From Candidatus Gaiellasilicea maunaloa (GTDB lineage: Bacteria; Actinomycetota; Thermoleophilia; Gaiellales; Gaiellaceae), in assembly GCA_024330215.1 (NCBI GenBank), contig JANDLU010000002.1, forward strand, positions 62,001-126,000: a DNA stretch of 64,000 nucleotides, written 5' to 3'. The notes under the pieces are model-generated. The model was not told where the DNA came from. It ran no database searches and worked only from the letters and a program-made list of their open reading frames with translations. The position numbers and the translations under genes were made by a program. The first letter of the stretch is position 1. Every line of letters starts with the position of its first letter. Below, one piece after another: positions 17,304 through 25,643 of this stretch.

Positions 17304-18899
17304 TTAGGGGACTATCCGGGCGCTCTCCAGGTGCATGTTGCCGCTGGGATCCTCCCAGGCTCCGTTCACGGACTTGTGGGCGGCCACCAGGTTCGACTGG
17401 TGTGCGATCACCATGAACGGCGACTCCTGGTTGAACATCGACTGCAACCGGTCGTAGAGCCCCTGGCGTTTGGCCGGGTCGGGGACGCCGAGGGACTGCA
17501 GCACCATCGAGTAGTACCTCGGATACGGCGTGCCAGGGACGAGGCCCCAGTTGCAGTCGCAGCCCTTCAGCGCGGCGCTCAGGCCGAGGGCCGGAGCCGG
17601 CTGCAGCGAGAGGAACGTCGCCACGATCAGGTTCGGGAACTTCTTCGGGGACGGGTTGAACTTCGCCACCCACGTGGCGGGATCGGCCTGCTCGATCTCG
17701 AGGTTGATCCCGATCTTGCGGAGATCCTGCTGCAGGATCTGCCCGTTCGTGATCCACTCGGGCCGCTTGCCGGCCTGCGCCCAGTAGGTGAACTTCGTGC
17801 CCGGCTTGATGCCGGCTTGGGTGAACAGCTGCCGTGCCCGGTTGAGGTTGAAGGTGTGCTTGGGCAGCTTCTTGTTGTACGCGGGGCTCGTAACGCTGAT
17901 CGGGCTGTTCGCAACCGATGCCTGCGCCTCGCCCAGGAACGCGGCCCGGACCATCGCCGTCCTGTTCATGGCGTACGAGAGCGCCCGCCTGGCGACCGGG
18001 TTGTCGAACGGCGGCGACGTCGTGTCGACCTCGAGGACGTGCGCCGTCGAGACCGTCCTCGGCTTGATGATGACGGCGTCCCGCGTTCCCTGGATCGCCG
18101 AGACGGCGGTCGCCGGGAACTGCCAGATCATGTCGAGCTTCCTGCTCCTGAACGCGGTGACCATCGAGGTCGTATCGGGCTGAGCGATGATGGTGATGCT
18201 CCTCAGGCACGGCTTCGGCCCGAAGTAGAACGGGTTCGGGACGAGCGTCAGCGTGTTGTTGGGCACGTAGCGGGCGACCTTGTAGGGCCCCGGGCCATTG
18301 CCCTGCGTCGCGAGCCTGCTCACGTCGCTGACGTCGACCATCTTCACCAGGTACAGCGCGTCGGGCAGGATCGCGGACGGGGAGCCCAGCTTGAACCGGA
18401 CCTGATACTTCGTGATCGCCCGGACCGAGCGGATGTCGTTGATGAACCGCCGCGCGCCCGAGCCCACCTTCGGATCGAGGTTCCGCAGGACGTTCGCGAC
18501 CACGTCGTCGGCGTCGAACTGCCGGCCGTCGGCGTAGCGGATGTTGCGCTTCAGGTAGAACCACCACGTCTTCAGATCCGCCGAGTGGCGCCATTTGGTG
18601 GCGAGGTCGGGCACGACCGTCCCGTCCTGACGGAGCTTCGTCAGCGACGGATAGAGGAGCGGCATGATCACGACGCGGTTGGCCAAGTTGCTGATGGCCG
18701 GATCGAGATTGTTGACTCCTCCACCTGCGAGCCCGTACCTCAGCGCGCCCTGCTGCTTGCAGGTCTGGGCCTGCACCGTTGTGCCGGTCGACGCGTTGAG
18801 CGCACCGTCGGACGACGAGGCGCCGATCGAGCCGAACGTGAGCGCGCTCGCGGCGAGCGCCAGCATGGCGACCCTGAGCCGCCTGTCAAAGCGATGCAT
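17304..18899 (-). CDS. Peptide ABC transporter substrate-binding protein (SBP family 5)
   Basis: 531 residues. An N-terminal basic region and hydrophobic core (LRVAMLALAASALTFGSIGA) form a Sec signal peptide; no clear lipobox Cys is seen, so anchoring is unsure. Mature sequence has the family signature VRFKLGSPSAILPD region, NGPGPYKV and LSYAMNR. A strong AGGAGGAGGAG lies before the ATG. Its start lies inside the end of the U32-like gene (14-base overlap). Captures oligopeptides or related compounds for the DppBCDF-type importer; ligand not determinable. Confidence 0.88.
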   Translation of the reverse strand: MHRFDRRLRVAMLALAASALTFGSIGASSSDGALNASTGTTVQAQTCKQQGALRYGLAGGGVNNLDPAISNLANRVVIMPLLYPSLTKLRQDGTVVPDLATKWRHSADLKTWWFYLKRNIRYADGRQFDADDVVANVLRNLDPKVGSGARRFINDIRSVRAITKYQVRFKLGSPSAILPDALYLVKMVDVSDVSRLATQGNGPGPYKVARYVPNNTLTLVPNPFYFGPKPCLRSITIIAQPDTTSMVTAFRSRKLDMIWQFPATAVSAIQGTRDAVIIKPRTVSTAHVLEVDTTSPPFDNPVARRALSYAMNRTAMVRAAFLGEAQASVANSPISVTSPAYNKKLPKHTFNLNRARQLFTQAGIKPGTKFTYWAQAGKRPEWITNGQILQQDLRKIGINLEIEQADPATWVAKFNPSPKKFPNLIVATFLSLQPAPALGLSAALKGCDCNWGLVPGTPYPRYYSMVLQSLGVPDPAKRQGLYDRLQSMFNQESPFMVIAHQSNLVAAHKSVNGAWEDPSGNMHLESARIVP

Positions 18900-19914
18900 G
18901 TCTCTCCTCCTCCTCGTGGATTCCTATCGGGGTAGGACTGCGTCCGCCCGAGTTAGTTGCCTTACCGTCGTAGGGAGCGGCGCCCGTGGCCACCACCGCC
19001 GGCACGCGGATTCCTTCCGCTCCAGGTGCGGACTGGCGCAGCGTCGGGTCCAGACGCCCCAGCCACTCGAGCGCAACCGCGGCTCGGCGAACTTTCTCGC
19101 GGCCGATCGCCGATGCTTCGTCGACGAGGTGTTCGCCGGCGGGATAGAGCGGGCGGGAGTTGCGGAGGCCGAACTTCGCGTAGAGCGGTGCGCCGACGGC
19201 GACCAGGTCAGCCAGCTCGTTTCCGCGCACGACGCCGCCGAGATTGTCCGGCGACTCGACATAGAGGTCGATCGGCAGCGACGTCGCCGCGCGCATCTCG
19301 GCGAGTTCAGCAGTCGTGATATCGGAGGGGATGTTGATCGTCGTCGCGCCGAGCCCGGCGAGCACCATCAGCGCGGCCGGGTTCGACGGCGCCATCGCTA
19401 CGGAGATCTTCCAGCCGCACTCCGCCGGCAACTCGCCGGCTTCCTGCATGTCGCGGAGGAGGATCAGGAGTCCCGTGTCGGCAATCAGGAAGCTGCGGAT
19501 CCCGGCTTCGACGGCACGCGCTACGTCCTCGATCGCGTACGAGAGTCCGCGCAGCCCGCGCAGCTGGCCGGCATGCGCGGCTCCGTCGGCTGAGCGCGCG
19601 TGCGCGCCCACCCCGTAACCCTCGCGCGGGCCTACGAAGAGAGACACCTCGACGCCCGCCTCGGCGGCGAGGAACGCCATCTCGCGCAGCTCGGCTTCGG
19701 AGAGCAGCATCGCTCCGCTCCCTTGCGAGACCCGGTTGACGACGATCTCGTGCTCGCGGGCTGCGTCGAGCACGGCTTCGAGTACGCGCTGTCCCTCGAC
19801 GCTTGGAATCTCGACCCGGTAATGGGCGCCGTCCGGGAACCGCTGGTCACTGGGTGCGGGTCCGGCTACGGTCGAGTTGAGGCCGAGCCTGCCGAGCGCC
19901 TCATTAGCCTTCAT
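18886..19914 (-). CDS. U32-peptidase-like TIM-barrel protein
   Basis: 342 residues from ATG 19914. The sequence VEIPSVEGQRVLEAVLD, YAIEDVARAVEAGIRSFLIAD, INIPSDITTAELAEMR and LPIDLYVESPDNLGG gives a barrel with a conserved Pro-Asp pair; it resembles proteins annotated as U32-family peptidases found with dipeptide importers. I cannot confirm catalytic residues. First gene of the peptide operon, 39 bases downstream of the palindrome at 19953-19969 and divergent from an IclR regulator. Confidence 0.55.
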   Translation of the reverse strand: MKANEALGRLGLNSTVAGPAPSDQRFPDGAHYRVEIPSVEGQRVLEAVLDAAREHEIVVNRVSQGSGAMLLSEAELREMAFLAAEAGVEVSLFVGPREGYGVGAHARSADGAAHAGQLRGLRGLSYAIEDVARAVEAGIRSFLIADTGLLILLRDMQEAGELPAECGWKISVAMAPSNPAALMVLAGLGATTINIPSDITTAELAEMRAATSLPIDLYVESPDNLGGVVRGNELADLVAVGAPLYAKFGLRNSRPLYPAGEHLVDEASAIGREKVRRAAVALEWLGRLDPTLRQSAPGAEGIRVPAVVATGAAPYDGKATNSGGRSPTPIGIHEEEERHASL

Positions 19915-19952
19915 GCGAGGCCGCTTGCTTTCCAAGCTGCGTTTCCAATATT

Positions 19953-19969
19953 GTTCGGCTGTGCCGAAC
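19953..19969. promoter_or_regulatory. Perfect palindrome between the peptide operon and iclR
   Basis: GTTCGGC-tgt-GCCGAAC, seven perfect pairs around three bases, lies in the 90-base divergent gap. Location and symmetry make it the likely operator of the adjacent IclR-family protein, controlling both directions. Binding is inferred. Confidence 0.65.
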
Positions 19970-20004
19970 GTTGATGCGCTGTACACAACACGGGGCAGTT
20001 CTAA

Positions 20005-20823
20005 GTGAGCGCGGTGGAAAAGTCAAGCAGCACCGACGGGCACGAGCGCTACCGTGTCCGCAGCGTCGAGCGCGCTCTCGACGTGCTCGAGGTGCTCGCC
20101 GAGACCGACTCGCACGGGCTCCGGCTCTCGGAGCTCGCACGCCTGCTCGACACGTCGAAGAGCACCGTTCTCGCCGTGCTCCGGACTCTCACCGCGCGAG
20201 GCTTCGTCGCCGAGCTCGGCGAGGGGCGCGCGCGCCGGTACCGGCTGGGCCTGACGCTCGCGCGCCTCGGCGACCAGGTGCTCGGGCAGATTGACCTGCT
20301 CGATCTGGCGTTGCCGTCGCTGCGGGCGATGACCGAGGAGACGGGCTGGACATCGCGCTTCGGTGTCCTCGACGAGGCTTTCGCCGTAATGATCGGCCGC
20401 GTCGACGGCCCCGGGCTAATCCGCTTCCAAAGCAACCTCGCGCGCCGCGAGCTGCCGCACTGCAGCGCGATCGGCAAGGCACTCCTCTCGCACCTCCCCG
20501 AGGAACACGTCCGTTCGATCGTCGCCCGCACCGGCCTGCCGGCGCGAACCGCGACGACGATCACCGATATCGAGCACCTCCTCCGTGAGCTTGCCGGCGT
20601 CCGGGCGAAGGAGTTCGCCGTCGACGATGAGGAGGACAACGAGGGCGTCTTCTGCGTCGGCGCGGCTGTGTTCGACCATCGCCAGTCGTGCGTGGCGGCG
20701 ATCAGCCTCACGGGGCTGAAGCTGACGCTGCCGGCCGGCGGTATCGACGGGCTGGGTGAGGTCGTCCGCCGCTACGCGGCCGAGATCTCGGCGACGCTTG
20801 GTGCGGTTCCGGCACCCGTCTAG
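20005..20823 (+). CDS. IclR-family transcriptional regulator
   Basis: 272 residues from GTG 20005. N-terminal winged helix-turn-helix (VERALDVLEVLAETDSHGLR, then LLDTSKSTVLAVLRTL) is followed by the IclR effector domain with HCSAIGKALLSHL and CVAAISLTG. It is divergent from the peptide-utilisation operon and probably controls it through the palindrome at 19953-19969. It ends 90 bases before the fumarate-reductase-like operon, which has its own promoter region. Confidence 0.88.
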   Translation: MSAVEKSSSTDGHERYRVRSVERALDVLEVLAETDSHGLRLSELARLLDTSKSTVLAVLRTLTARGFVAELGEGRARRYRLGLTLARLGDQVLGQIDLLDLALPSLRAMTEETGWTSRFGVLDEAFAVMIGRVDGPGLIRFQSNLARRELPHCSAIGKALLSHLPEEHVRSIVARTGLPARTATTITDIEHLLRELAGVRAKEFAVDDEEDNEGVFCVGAAVFDHRQSCVAAISLTGLKLTLPAGGIDGLGEVVRRYAAEISATLGAVPAPV

Positions 20824-20832
20824 AGATTCAAT

Positions 20833-20864
20833 ATCTATTGCTTATAGATGCGTTGGGCTTGACA
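20833..20864 (+). promoter_or_regulatory. Promoter region of the frd-like operon
   Basis: An AT-rich inverted repeat ATCTAT-tgctt-ATAGAT (20833-20849) is followed by TTGACA at 20859-20864, a good -35 box. No convincing -10 at 17 bases was found. The LacI-type palindrome at 20892-20907 lies just downstream, where a bound repressor would block the start. Confidence 0.35.
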
Positions 20865-20891
20865 GCGATGATACGAATACGTCCGTGAACT

Positions 20892-20907
20892 ACTTGAACG
20901 ATCAAGT
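20892..20907. promoter_or_regulatory. LacI-type operator palindrome, copy 2
   Basis: The same 16 bases ACTTGAACGATCAAGT as at 4325-4340, placed seven bases before the GTG of the iron-sulfur subunit gene. An exact 16-base match at two promoters strongly suggests one regulator. The LacI protein encoded at 2291-3319 is the candidate. Confidence 0.7.
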
Positions 20908-20913
20908 CGATCG

Positions 20914-21597
20914 GTGACGGCGCTCGCGGTTGAGATCGAGCGCAGCGACAGCGAGGCTCGCCGCCACTTCACGGTCGAGGTCGGCGAACCCACGATGGTG
21001 CTCGATGTCCTGCTCGCCCTGCAGCGCACCGACGCCTCGCTCGCCTTTCGCTATTCCTGCCGCGTCGCGATGTGCGGCACCTGCACGATTCGCGTCGACG
21101 GCCGACCCGTGCTCGCCTGCCGCACCCCCGTACTCCTCGGCGCAGACGGGTTGTTGCTCGAGCCGCTCGCCGGCCTGCCGGTCGTGCGCGACCTCATCGT
21201 CGACACGACGCCGTTCTCAACCGCGTGGCGGAGCGTGGAGCCGTGGTTCACGCCGCGCGCCGACGCGGAGCCGCGCGTCCTGGCCGCGGACGACCCGAGC
21301 CGCGAGGCGATCGAGTCCGGGCTCGACTGCATCTCGTGCGGCGCGTGCTGGACTGCCTGTGATCTCGCCGGTGCCGAGCACCGGTTCCTCGGGCCTGCTG
21401 CGCTCAACCGCGCGATGACGCTCGCAGCCGACGCGCGCGACGGGGCGCGTGATCGCAGGCTGCGACTCGTCTCGCAGGAGGGCGGCGTCACGCGCTGCCA
21501 CTACATCCACGGCTGCAGCGGCGCGTGCCCGAAGGGGATCGACCCGGCCGCCTCGATTCGCCGGCTGCGCCGGTGGAGCATCGGTGCCGGGCGCTGA
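20914..21597 (+). CDS. Succinate dehydrogenase/fumarate reductase iron-sulfur subunit-like
   Basis: 227 residues. [2Fe-2S] ligands C49, C54, C57 and C69 (CRVAMCGTC...C), [4Fe-4S] ligands C139, C142, C145 and the following C149, and [3Fe-4S]-type ligands C195, C201 and C205 (CHYIHGC...CP). All three clusters of a SdhB/FrdB protein are therefore possible. First gene of an operon with flavoprotein, two membrane subunits and a UxaA-type enzyme. Start GTG lies seven bases after the shared palindrome. The physiological substrate may not be succinate; see the context of a sugar-acid or sulfonate locus. Confidence 0.88.
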   Translation: MTALAVEIERSDSEARRHFTVEVGEPTMVLDVLLALQRTDASLAFRYSCRVAMCGTCTIRVDGRPVLACRTPVLLGADGLLLEPLAGLPVVRDLIVDTTPFSTAWRSVEPWFTPRADAEPRVLAADDPSREAIESGLDCISCGACWTACDLAGAEHRFLGPAALNRAMTLAADARDGARDRRLRLVSQEGGVTRCHYIHGCSGACPKGIDPAASIRRLRRWSIGAGR

Positions 21598-23317
21598 CGC
21601 ACCCCTGCCGGTGCTCGAGACCGACGTCGCCATCATCGGCAGCGGTGGTGCCGGGCTCATGTGCGCACTCCACGCCGCCGCGGCCGACCCACGTCTCTCG
21701 ATCACGATCGTCTCGAAGGGCGCCGTGGGCCGCTCAGGCTGCACGCGCATGGTTCAGGGCGGCTTCAACGCCGTGCTCGGCGAGGGGGACTCACTCGAGT
21801 CCCACTTCCGCGACACGCTCGAGGGCGGCCACTACCTCAACGATCAAGAGCTCGCATGGACGCTCGTCAACGAAGCGCCGCGGGTGATCCAGGAGCTCGA
21901 GGAGCAGTTCGGCTGCCTCTTCGACCGCACCGCGACGGGCGAGCTCGACCTGAAGCCCTTCGGCGGCCAGAGCTTCGACCGTACGGTGCACCGTGCCGAC
22001 CAGACGGGGCTCGAGATCATGAGCCGCCTCCGCGACCAGGTGTTCCGGATCGGCGCGCGCGAGCTCGAGGACTGGCGCGCGCTCGACCTCCTCTTCGACC
22101 AGCACGGAGAGCTCTCCGGCCTGACGGTGCTCGACACCCGCTCCGGGCAAGCGGCCGTGATGCTCGCGCGCGTCGTTGTCGTCGCCACGGGCGGCTCGGC
22201 GACGATGTACCGGATCGCTGCGCCGGCACGCGAGAAGACGGGCGACGGCGTGGCGATGTGCTATCGCGCTGGGTTGGAGCTGCGGGACATGGAGATGCTC
22301 CAGTTCCACCCGACAGGCTTGGTTGCCGGGACTTCCGCGCTGACAGGGACGGTGCTCGAGGAGGGCCTTCGCGGCGCAGGCGCCCAACTGAGGAACCGGC
22401 TCGGCGAGCGTTACATGGAGCGCGTGGACCCCGAGCGGCTCGAACGCTCGACCCGGGACGTCGTCGCCCGCGCTTCCTACACCGAGATAGTCGAGGGTCG
22501 CGGCACGCCGGCGGGTGGAGTGTTGCTCGACATCTCCCATCTCGGCGCGGCGGAGGTGGAGCGGCGCTTCGGCGAGATGGCCGCACGTACGCGGCTGATC
22601 GGAGCCGACCTCGCGGTTGGGCCGGTCGAGGTCTCGCCGACCGCCCACTTCCACATGGGCGGGGTCGTGATCGACCCGGACTGCCTCACATCTGTGCATG
22701 GCCTGCTCGTCGCCGGCGAGGACTCGGGCGGGACGCACGGCGCGAACCGGCTCGGTGGGAACGGCGTCGCCGAGTCGACCGTCTTCGGCGCGCGCGCGGG
22801 CGAGACGGCCGCCGCGATCATCGGGGGCCGCGGCCTCTACATGCCCGAACCCGAGCTCGTCGCCGCGTCGGTCGAGCGCGCCTACGCGCCGCTCCGCCGC
22901 GAAGGAGGACAGCCGCCGTTCGCGCTCACCGACCGCCTGAAGGACACGATGTGGGTGCACTGCGGCCTCGTGCGCACGCGCGAGGGGCTGCTGCAGGCGC
23001 GGGAGCAGCTAGCGGAGCTTGCGAAGGAGTCCTCCCGCGTCGCAGTCGCGGGCCCGCGGGATGCGAATCCCGCGTGGCAGCAGGCGATCGACCTCGAGAG
23101 CCAGCTGACGGTCGCGCGGCTGATCGTCGAGTCGGCGCTCGTCCGCGAGGAGTCGCGAGGCGCCCACTTCCGCGCGGACTTCCCCGAGCGTGACGACGAG
23201 AGCTGGCTGCGTGCCATCGTCGTCGAGCGCGGCCGCGACGGCGAGCCGGAGTTGACGACTCGGCCGGTAGAGCTGACCCGCCTTGCGACGGGCGGCCGCA
23301 TGCTGGAGCAGGCGTGA
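21584..23317 (+). CDS. Succinate dehydrogenase/fumarate reductase flavoprotein-like subunit
   Basis: 577 residues from GTG 21584, overlapping the previous gene by 14 bases. FAD-binding GSGGAGLMCALHAA near residue 19; catalytic region HPTGLV, TRDVVARASYTEI and HFHMGGV are conserved. The place where SdhA/FrdA carry the flavin-linked His (RSHT) reads GRSGCTRMVQGG, residues 49-60, so covalent FAD attachment through that His is not possible. Similar sequences occur in thiol:fumarate-reductase-like and other dicarboxylate flavoproteins. It may reduce or oxidise a substrate other than succinate. Confidence 0.87.
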   Translation: MPGADAPLPVLETDVAIIGSGGAGLMCALHAAAADPRLSITIVSKGAVGRSGCTRMVQGGFNAVLGEGDSLESHFRDTLEGGHYLNDQELAWTLVNEAPRVIQELEEQFGCLFDRTATGELDLKPFGGQSFDRTVHRADQTGLEIMSRLRDQVFRIGARELEDWRALDLLFDQHGELSGLTVLDTRSGQAAVMLARVVVVATGGSATMYRIAAPAREKTGDGVAMCYRAGLELRDMEMLQFHPTGLVAGTSALTGTVLEEGLRGAGAQLRNRLGERYMERVDPERLERSTRDVVARASYTEIVEGRGTPAGGVLLDISHLGAAEVERRFGEMAARTRLIGADLAVGPVEVSPTAHFHMGGVVIDPDCLTSVHGLLVAGEDSGGTHGANRLGGNGVAESTVFGARAGETAAAIIGGRGLYMPEPELVAASVERAYAPLRREGGQPPFALTDRLKDTMWVHCGLVRTREGLLQAREQLAELAKESSRVAVAGPRDANPAWQQAIDLESQLTVARLIVESALVREESRGAHFRADFPERDDESWLRAIVVERGRDGEPELTTRPVELTRLATGGRMLEQA

Positions 23318-23808
23318 GTGCGCTCCAGGTCGTCTTCGTCGCCGCGCTGACCGCGCTCCTCCTCGGTGTCGTCCTCTTCTCGGCGTTCACCGTTCGCGCC
23401 GCGCTCGTCGTCCGCCCGACGACCGCCCGGGGGAGCTGGCTCGTGCGAATCGGCCGCGCGAGCAACCGCGATGTCCAGCGCTGGGCGTTCGTCGCGCACC
23501 GTGCGACCGGCGTCGCTGTCTTCGCGTTCCTCCTCCTCCACGTCTTCGACGTCGCGCTCTTCACGCTCTCGCCGGCCCGGTTCGACGATGTGCACGAGCT
23601 CTACGGGACGGCGCCGATGCGTGTGTTCGAGTGCCTGCTCTTCTTCGCGATCCTCTTCCACACGTTCAACGGCCTGCGGCTCGTGTTGCTCGACGTCGCC
23701 GAGATCCGTCTCTCGACCGCACGGCGGCTGCTGCACGTCGCGGTGGCGCTGACGGCGGTGGCGGGCACCGCTGCGTCTGTCGTGATCCTGAAGCCGGTGG
23801 TCGCGTGA
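23314..23808 (+). CDS. Cytochrome b membrane-anchor subunit (SdhC-like)
   Basis: 164 residues, four hydrophobic segments. Candidate haem ligands are the His in VAHRATGVAVFAFLLLHVFD and in ILFHTFNGLRLVLLD. Start GTG overlaps the flavoprotein stop (GTGA). With the next gene it would anchor the flavoprotein and iron-sulfur subunits and pass electrons to or from the quinone pool. Confidence 0.75.
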   Translation: MSALQVVFVAALTALLLGVVLFSAFTVRAALVVRPTTARGSWLVRIGRASNRDVQRWAFVAHRATGVAVFAFLLLHVFDVALFTLSPARFDDVHELYGTAPMRVFECLLFFAILFHTFNGLRLVLLDVAEIRLSTARRLLHVAVALTAVAGTAASVVILKPVVA

Positions 23809-24149
23809 CGCAGCCACGCATCGTTGCCTTCCTCGTCATGCGCACCACCGCCGTCGTCCTGGCCGTGCTCGTGGTCGGGCACTTCGCCGTCACGCACCTC
23901 GTCAACGACGTGGCGGAGACGGGCTCCAGCTTCGTGATGCAGCGCTGGTCGTCGGCGCTCTGGCTCGCCTGGGACTGGACGATGCTCGCCGCGGCGTTGG
24001 CCCATGCGGGCGCAGGGATCTGGCTGATGATCGACGAGCAGGCTCCGGCGACGCGCCCGCGGCGGCTCTACCACGCGGCGCTCGTGGTGACTATCGGCGT
24101 GCTCCTCGCCGTGGGCACGGCCGCACTCACAATCGCAGGGACCCGATGA
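23805..24149 (+). CDS. Second membrane-anchor subunit (SdhD-like)
   Basis: 114 residues from GTG 23805, three hydrophobic segments; VVGHFAVTHLVND and AHAGAGIWLMIDE supply His residues for a second haem. The GTG overlaps the previous stop. Sequence similarity to SdhD is weak, as usual for this subunit; the call rests on size, topology and operon position. Confidence 0.65.
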   Translation: MTQPRIVAFLVMRTTAVVLAVLVVGHFAVTHLVNDVAETGSSFVMQRWSSALWLAWDWTMLAAALAHAGAGIWLMIDEQAPATRPRRLYHAALVVTIGVLLAVGTAALTIAGTR

Positions 24150-24177
24150 GACAGGCAAGCGAAAGGAGAACGGCACG

Positions 24178-24456
24178 ATGCACAAGGCGCTCGCGCACAA
24201 CCAAGGCGACGACGTCGCCGTCGCGGTGGCGGCGATCTCGGCCGGAGAGGAGATCCTCGTCGTTTACATCGACGACGACGTGGAACAGACGATCCGTGCG
24301 CGGGCGGATGTCCCGTACGGGCACAAGCTCGCTCTGCAGCCACTCTCAGCGGGTGCGCCGGTGACCGAGTACAGCACTCAGGTCGGCGTCGCGCGCACGG
24401 ACATCGAGCTCGGCGACTACGTCCACACGCACAACGTGAAGACGGCGAGGTGGTAG
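24178..24456 (+). CDS. UxaA-family small subunit (SAF domain; altronate dehydratase N-domain or SuyA-like)
   Basis: 92 residues, a single SAF domain with [12 protein letters not shown] and [16 protein letters not shown], the conserved end that supplies metal ligands. GAAAGGAG lies upstream of ATG 24178. Split SAF and catalytic subunits occur in (2R)-sulfolactate sulfo-lyase (SuyA/SuyB) and in split altronate/galactarate-type dehydratases. Partner is the next gene, three bases later. Confidence 0.8.
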   Translation: MHKALAHNQGDDVAVAVAAISAGEEILVVYIDDDVEQTIRARADVPYGHKLALQPLSAGAPVTEYSTQVGVARTDIELGDYVHTHNVKTARW

Positions 24457-24458
24457 GG

Positions 24459-25610
24459 ATGGAGCTCTACGGCTACCGTCGCTCGGACGGCTCGGTCGGA
24501 GTCCGCAACCACGTGATCGTCCTCCCGGTCGACGACATCTCGAACGCCGCCTGCGAGGCGGTCGCCTCGAAGATCGCCGGCACGGTGGCGCTCCCACATG
24601 CGTACGGGCGGCTCCAGTACGGTAAGGACCTCGACCTGCACTTCCGCACCATGATCGGTACAGGTGCGAACCCGAACGTCGCAGCCGCGATCGTAATCGG
24701 GATCGAGCCGACCTGGACCGAGCGGATCGTCGAGGGGATCGCCGCGACGGGAAAGCCGGTCGCCGGCTTCTCGATCGAGAGGAACGGGGAGCTCGAGATC
24801 GTGCGGCAGGCGTGCTGGACAGCGATCGACTTTGTCCAGCAGGCGTCCGAGCAGCGGCGCGAACGAATCGAGCTCGCGGAGCTAACCGTCAGCATCAAGT
24901 GCGGCGAGTCGGACACGACCACCGGCCTCGGCTCCTGCCCAACCGTGGGAGCGGTCGTCGACCGACTCGTCAGCGCGGGCGCGACTGTTCTCTTCGGTGA
25001 GACGTCCGAGCTGACGGGTGGTGAGCACCTCGTCGCCGCGCGGATGGCGACCGAAGAGCTCCGTGAGGCGTTCCTCGCCGCGTACGACGGCTACGTCTCC
25101 GAGATCGCCGCGGGTGGGGTAGACCTACTCGGCTCGCAGCCGACGCAGGGAAACATCGCTGGCGGGCTCTCCACGATCGAGGAGAAGGCGCTCGGGAACA
25201 TCCAGAAGACCGGCACCTTTCCCGTGGTGGGCGTCCTGGAGCCAGCCGGACGGCCGTCGGGCGACCGCGGTCTCTACTTCATGGACACGTCCTCGGCTGC
25301 GGCGGAGTGCATAACGCTGATGGCGGCGGCGGGCGCGGTCGTTCACTTCTTCCCGACCGGGCAGGGCAACATCATCGGCAACCCGATCGAGCCGGTGATC
25401 AAGCTGACGGCGAACAGCCTGACCGCGGCGACGATGAGCGAGCACATCGACCTCGATGTAAGCGGGCTGCTCACGCGCGACCTCCGGCTCTCCGAGGCCG
25501 CGGATCAGTTGCTCGAGCTCCTTTGCCGGACGGTGAACGGGCGCCTCACCGCGGCCGAGGCTCTCGGCCACCGCGAGTTCGTGATGACGAAGCTCTACCG
25601 GAGCGCGTAG
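24459..25610 (+). CDS. UxaA-family large subunit (altronate/galactarate-type dehydratase or SuyB-like)
   Basis: 383 residues starting with the family hallmark [16 protein letters not shown]. Other conserved parts are [36 protein letters not shown] and [19 protein letters not shown], with Cys and His residues expected to bind the iron centre. The enzyme removes water from a 2,3-dihydroxy acid or sulfite from sulfolactate (giving pyruvate). Length and split arrangement match SuyB. Two putative sulfite/sulfate exporters lie elsewhere in the window and the operon shares an operator with one of them, which favours a sulfonate role; a sugar-acid dehydratase remains equally possible by sequence. Confidence 0.8.
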   Translation: MELYGYRRSDGSVGVRNHVIVLPVDDISNAACEAVASKIAGTVALPHAYGRLQYGKDLDLHFRTMIGTGANPNVAAAIVIGIEPTWTERIVEGIAATGKPVAGFSIERNGELEIVRQACWTAIDFVQQASEQRRERIELAELTVSIKCGESDTTTGLGSCPTVGAVVDRLVSAGATVLFGETSELTGGEHLVAARMATEELREAFLAAYDGYVSEIAAGGVDLLGSQPTQGNIAGGLSTIEEKALGNIQKTGTFPVVGVLEPAGRPSGDRGLYFMDTSSAAAECITLMAAAGAVVHFFPTGQGNIIGNPIEPVIKLTANSLTAATMSEHIDLDVSGLLTRDLRLSEAADQLLELLCRTVNGRLTAAEALGHREFVMTKLYRSA

Positions 25611-25643
25611 CCTCGCACGGCTCCGAGTAGCGTACGGTCGCGC

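Noticed and set aside
16188-18935. 915-codon open frame on the plus strand antisense to the peptide ABC genes
   Set aside because: Low-complexity Arg/Asp/Glu composition, antisense to a clear permease and binding protein.
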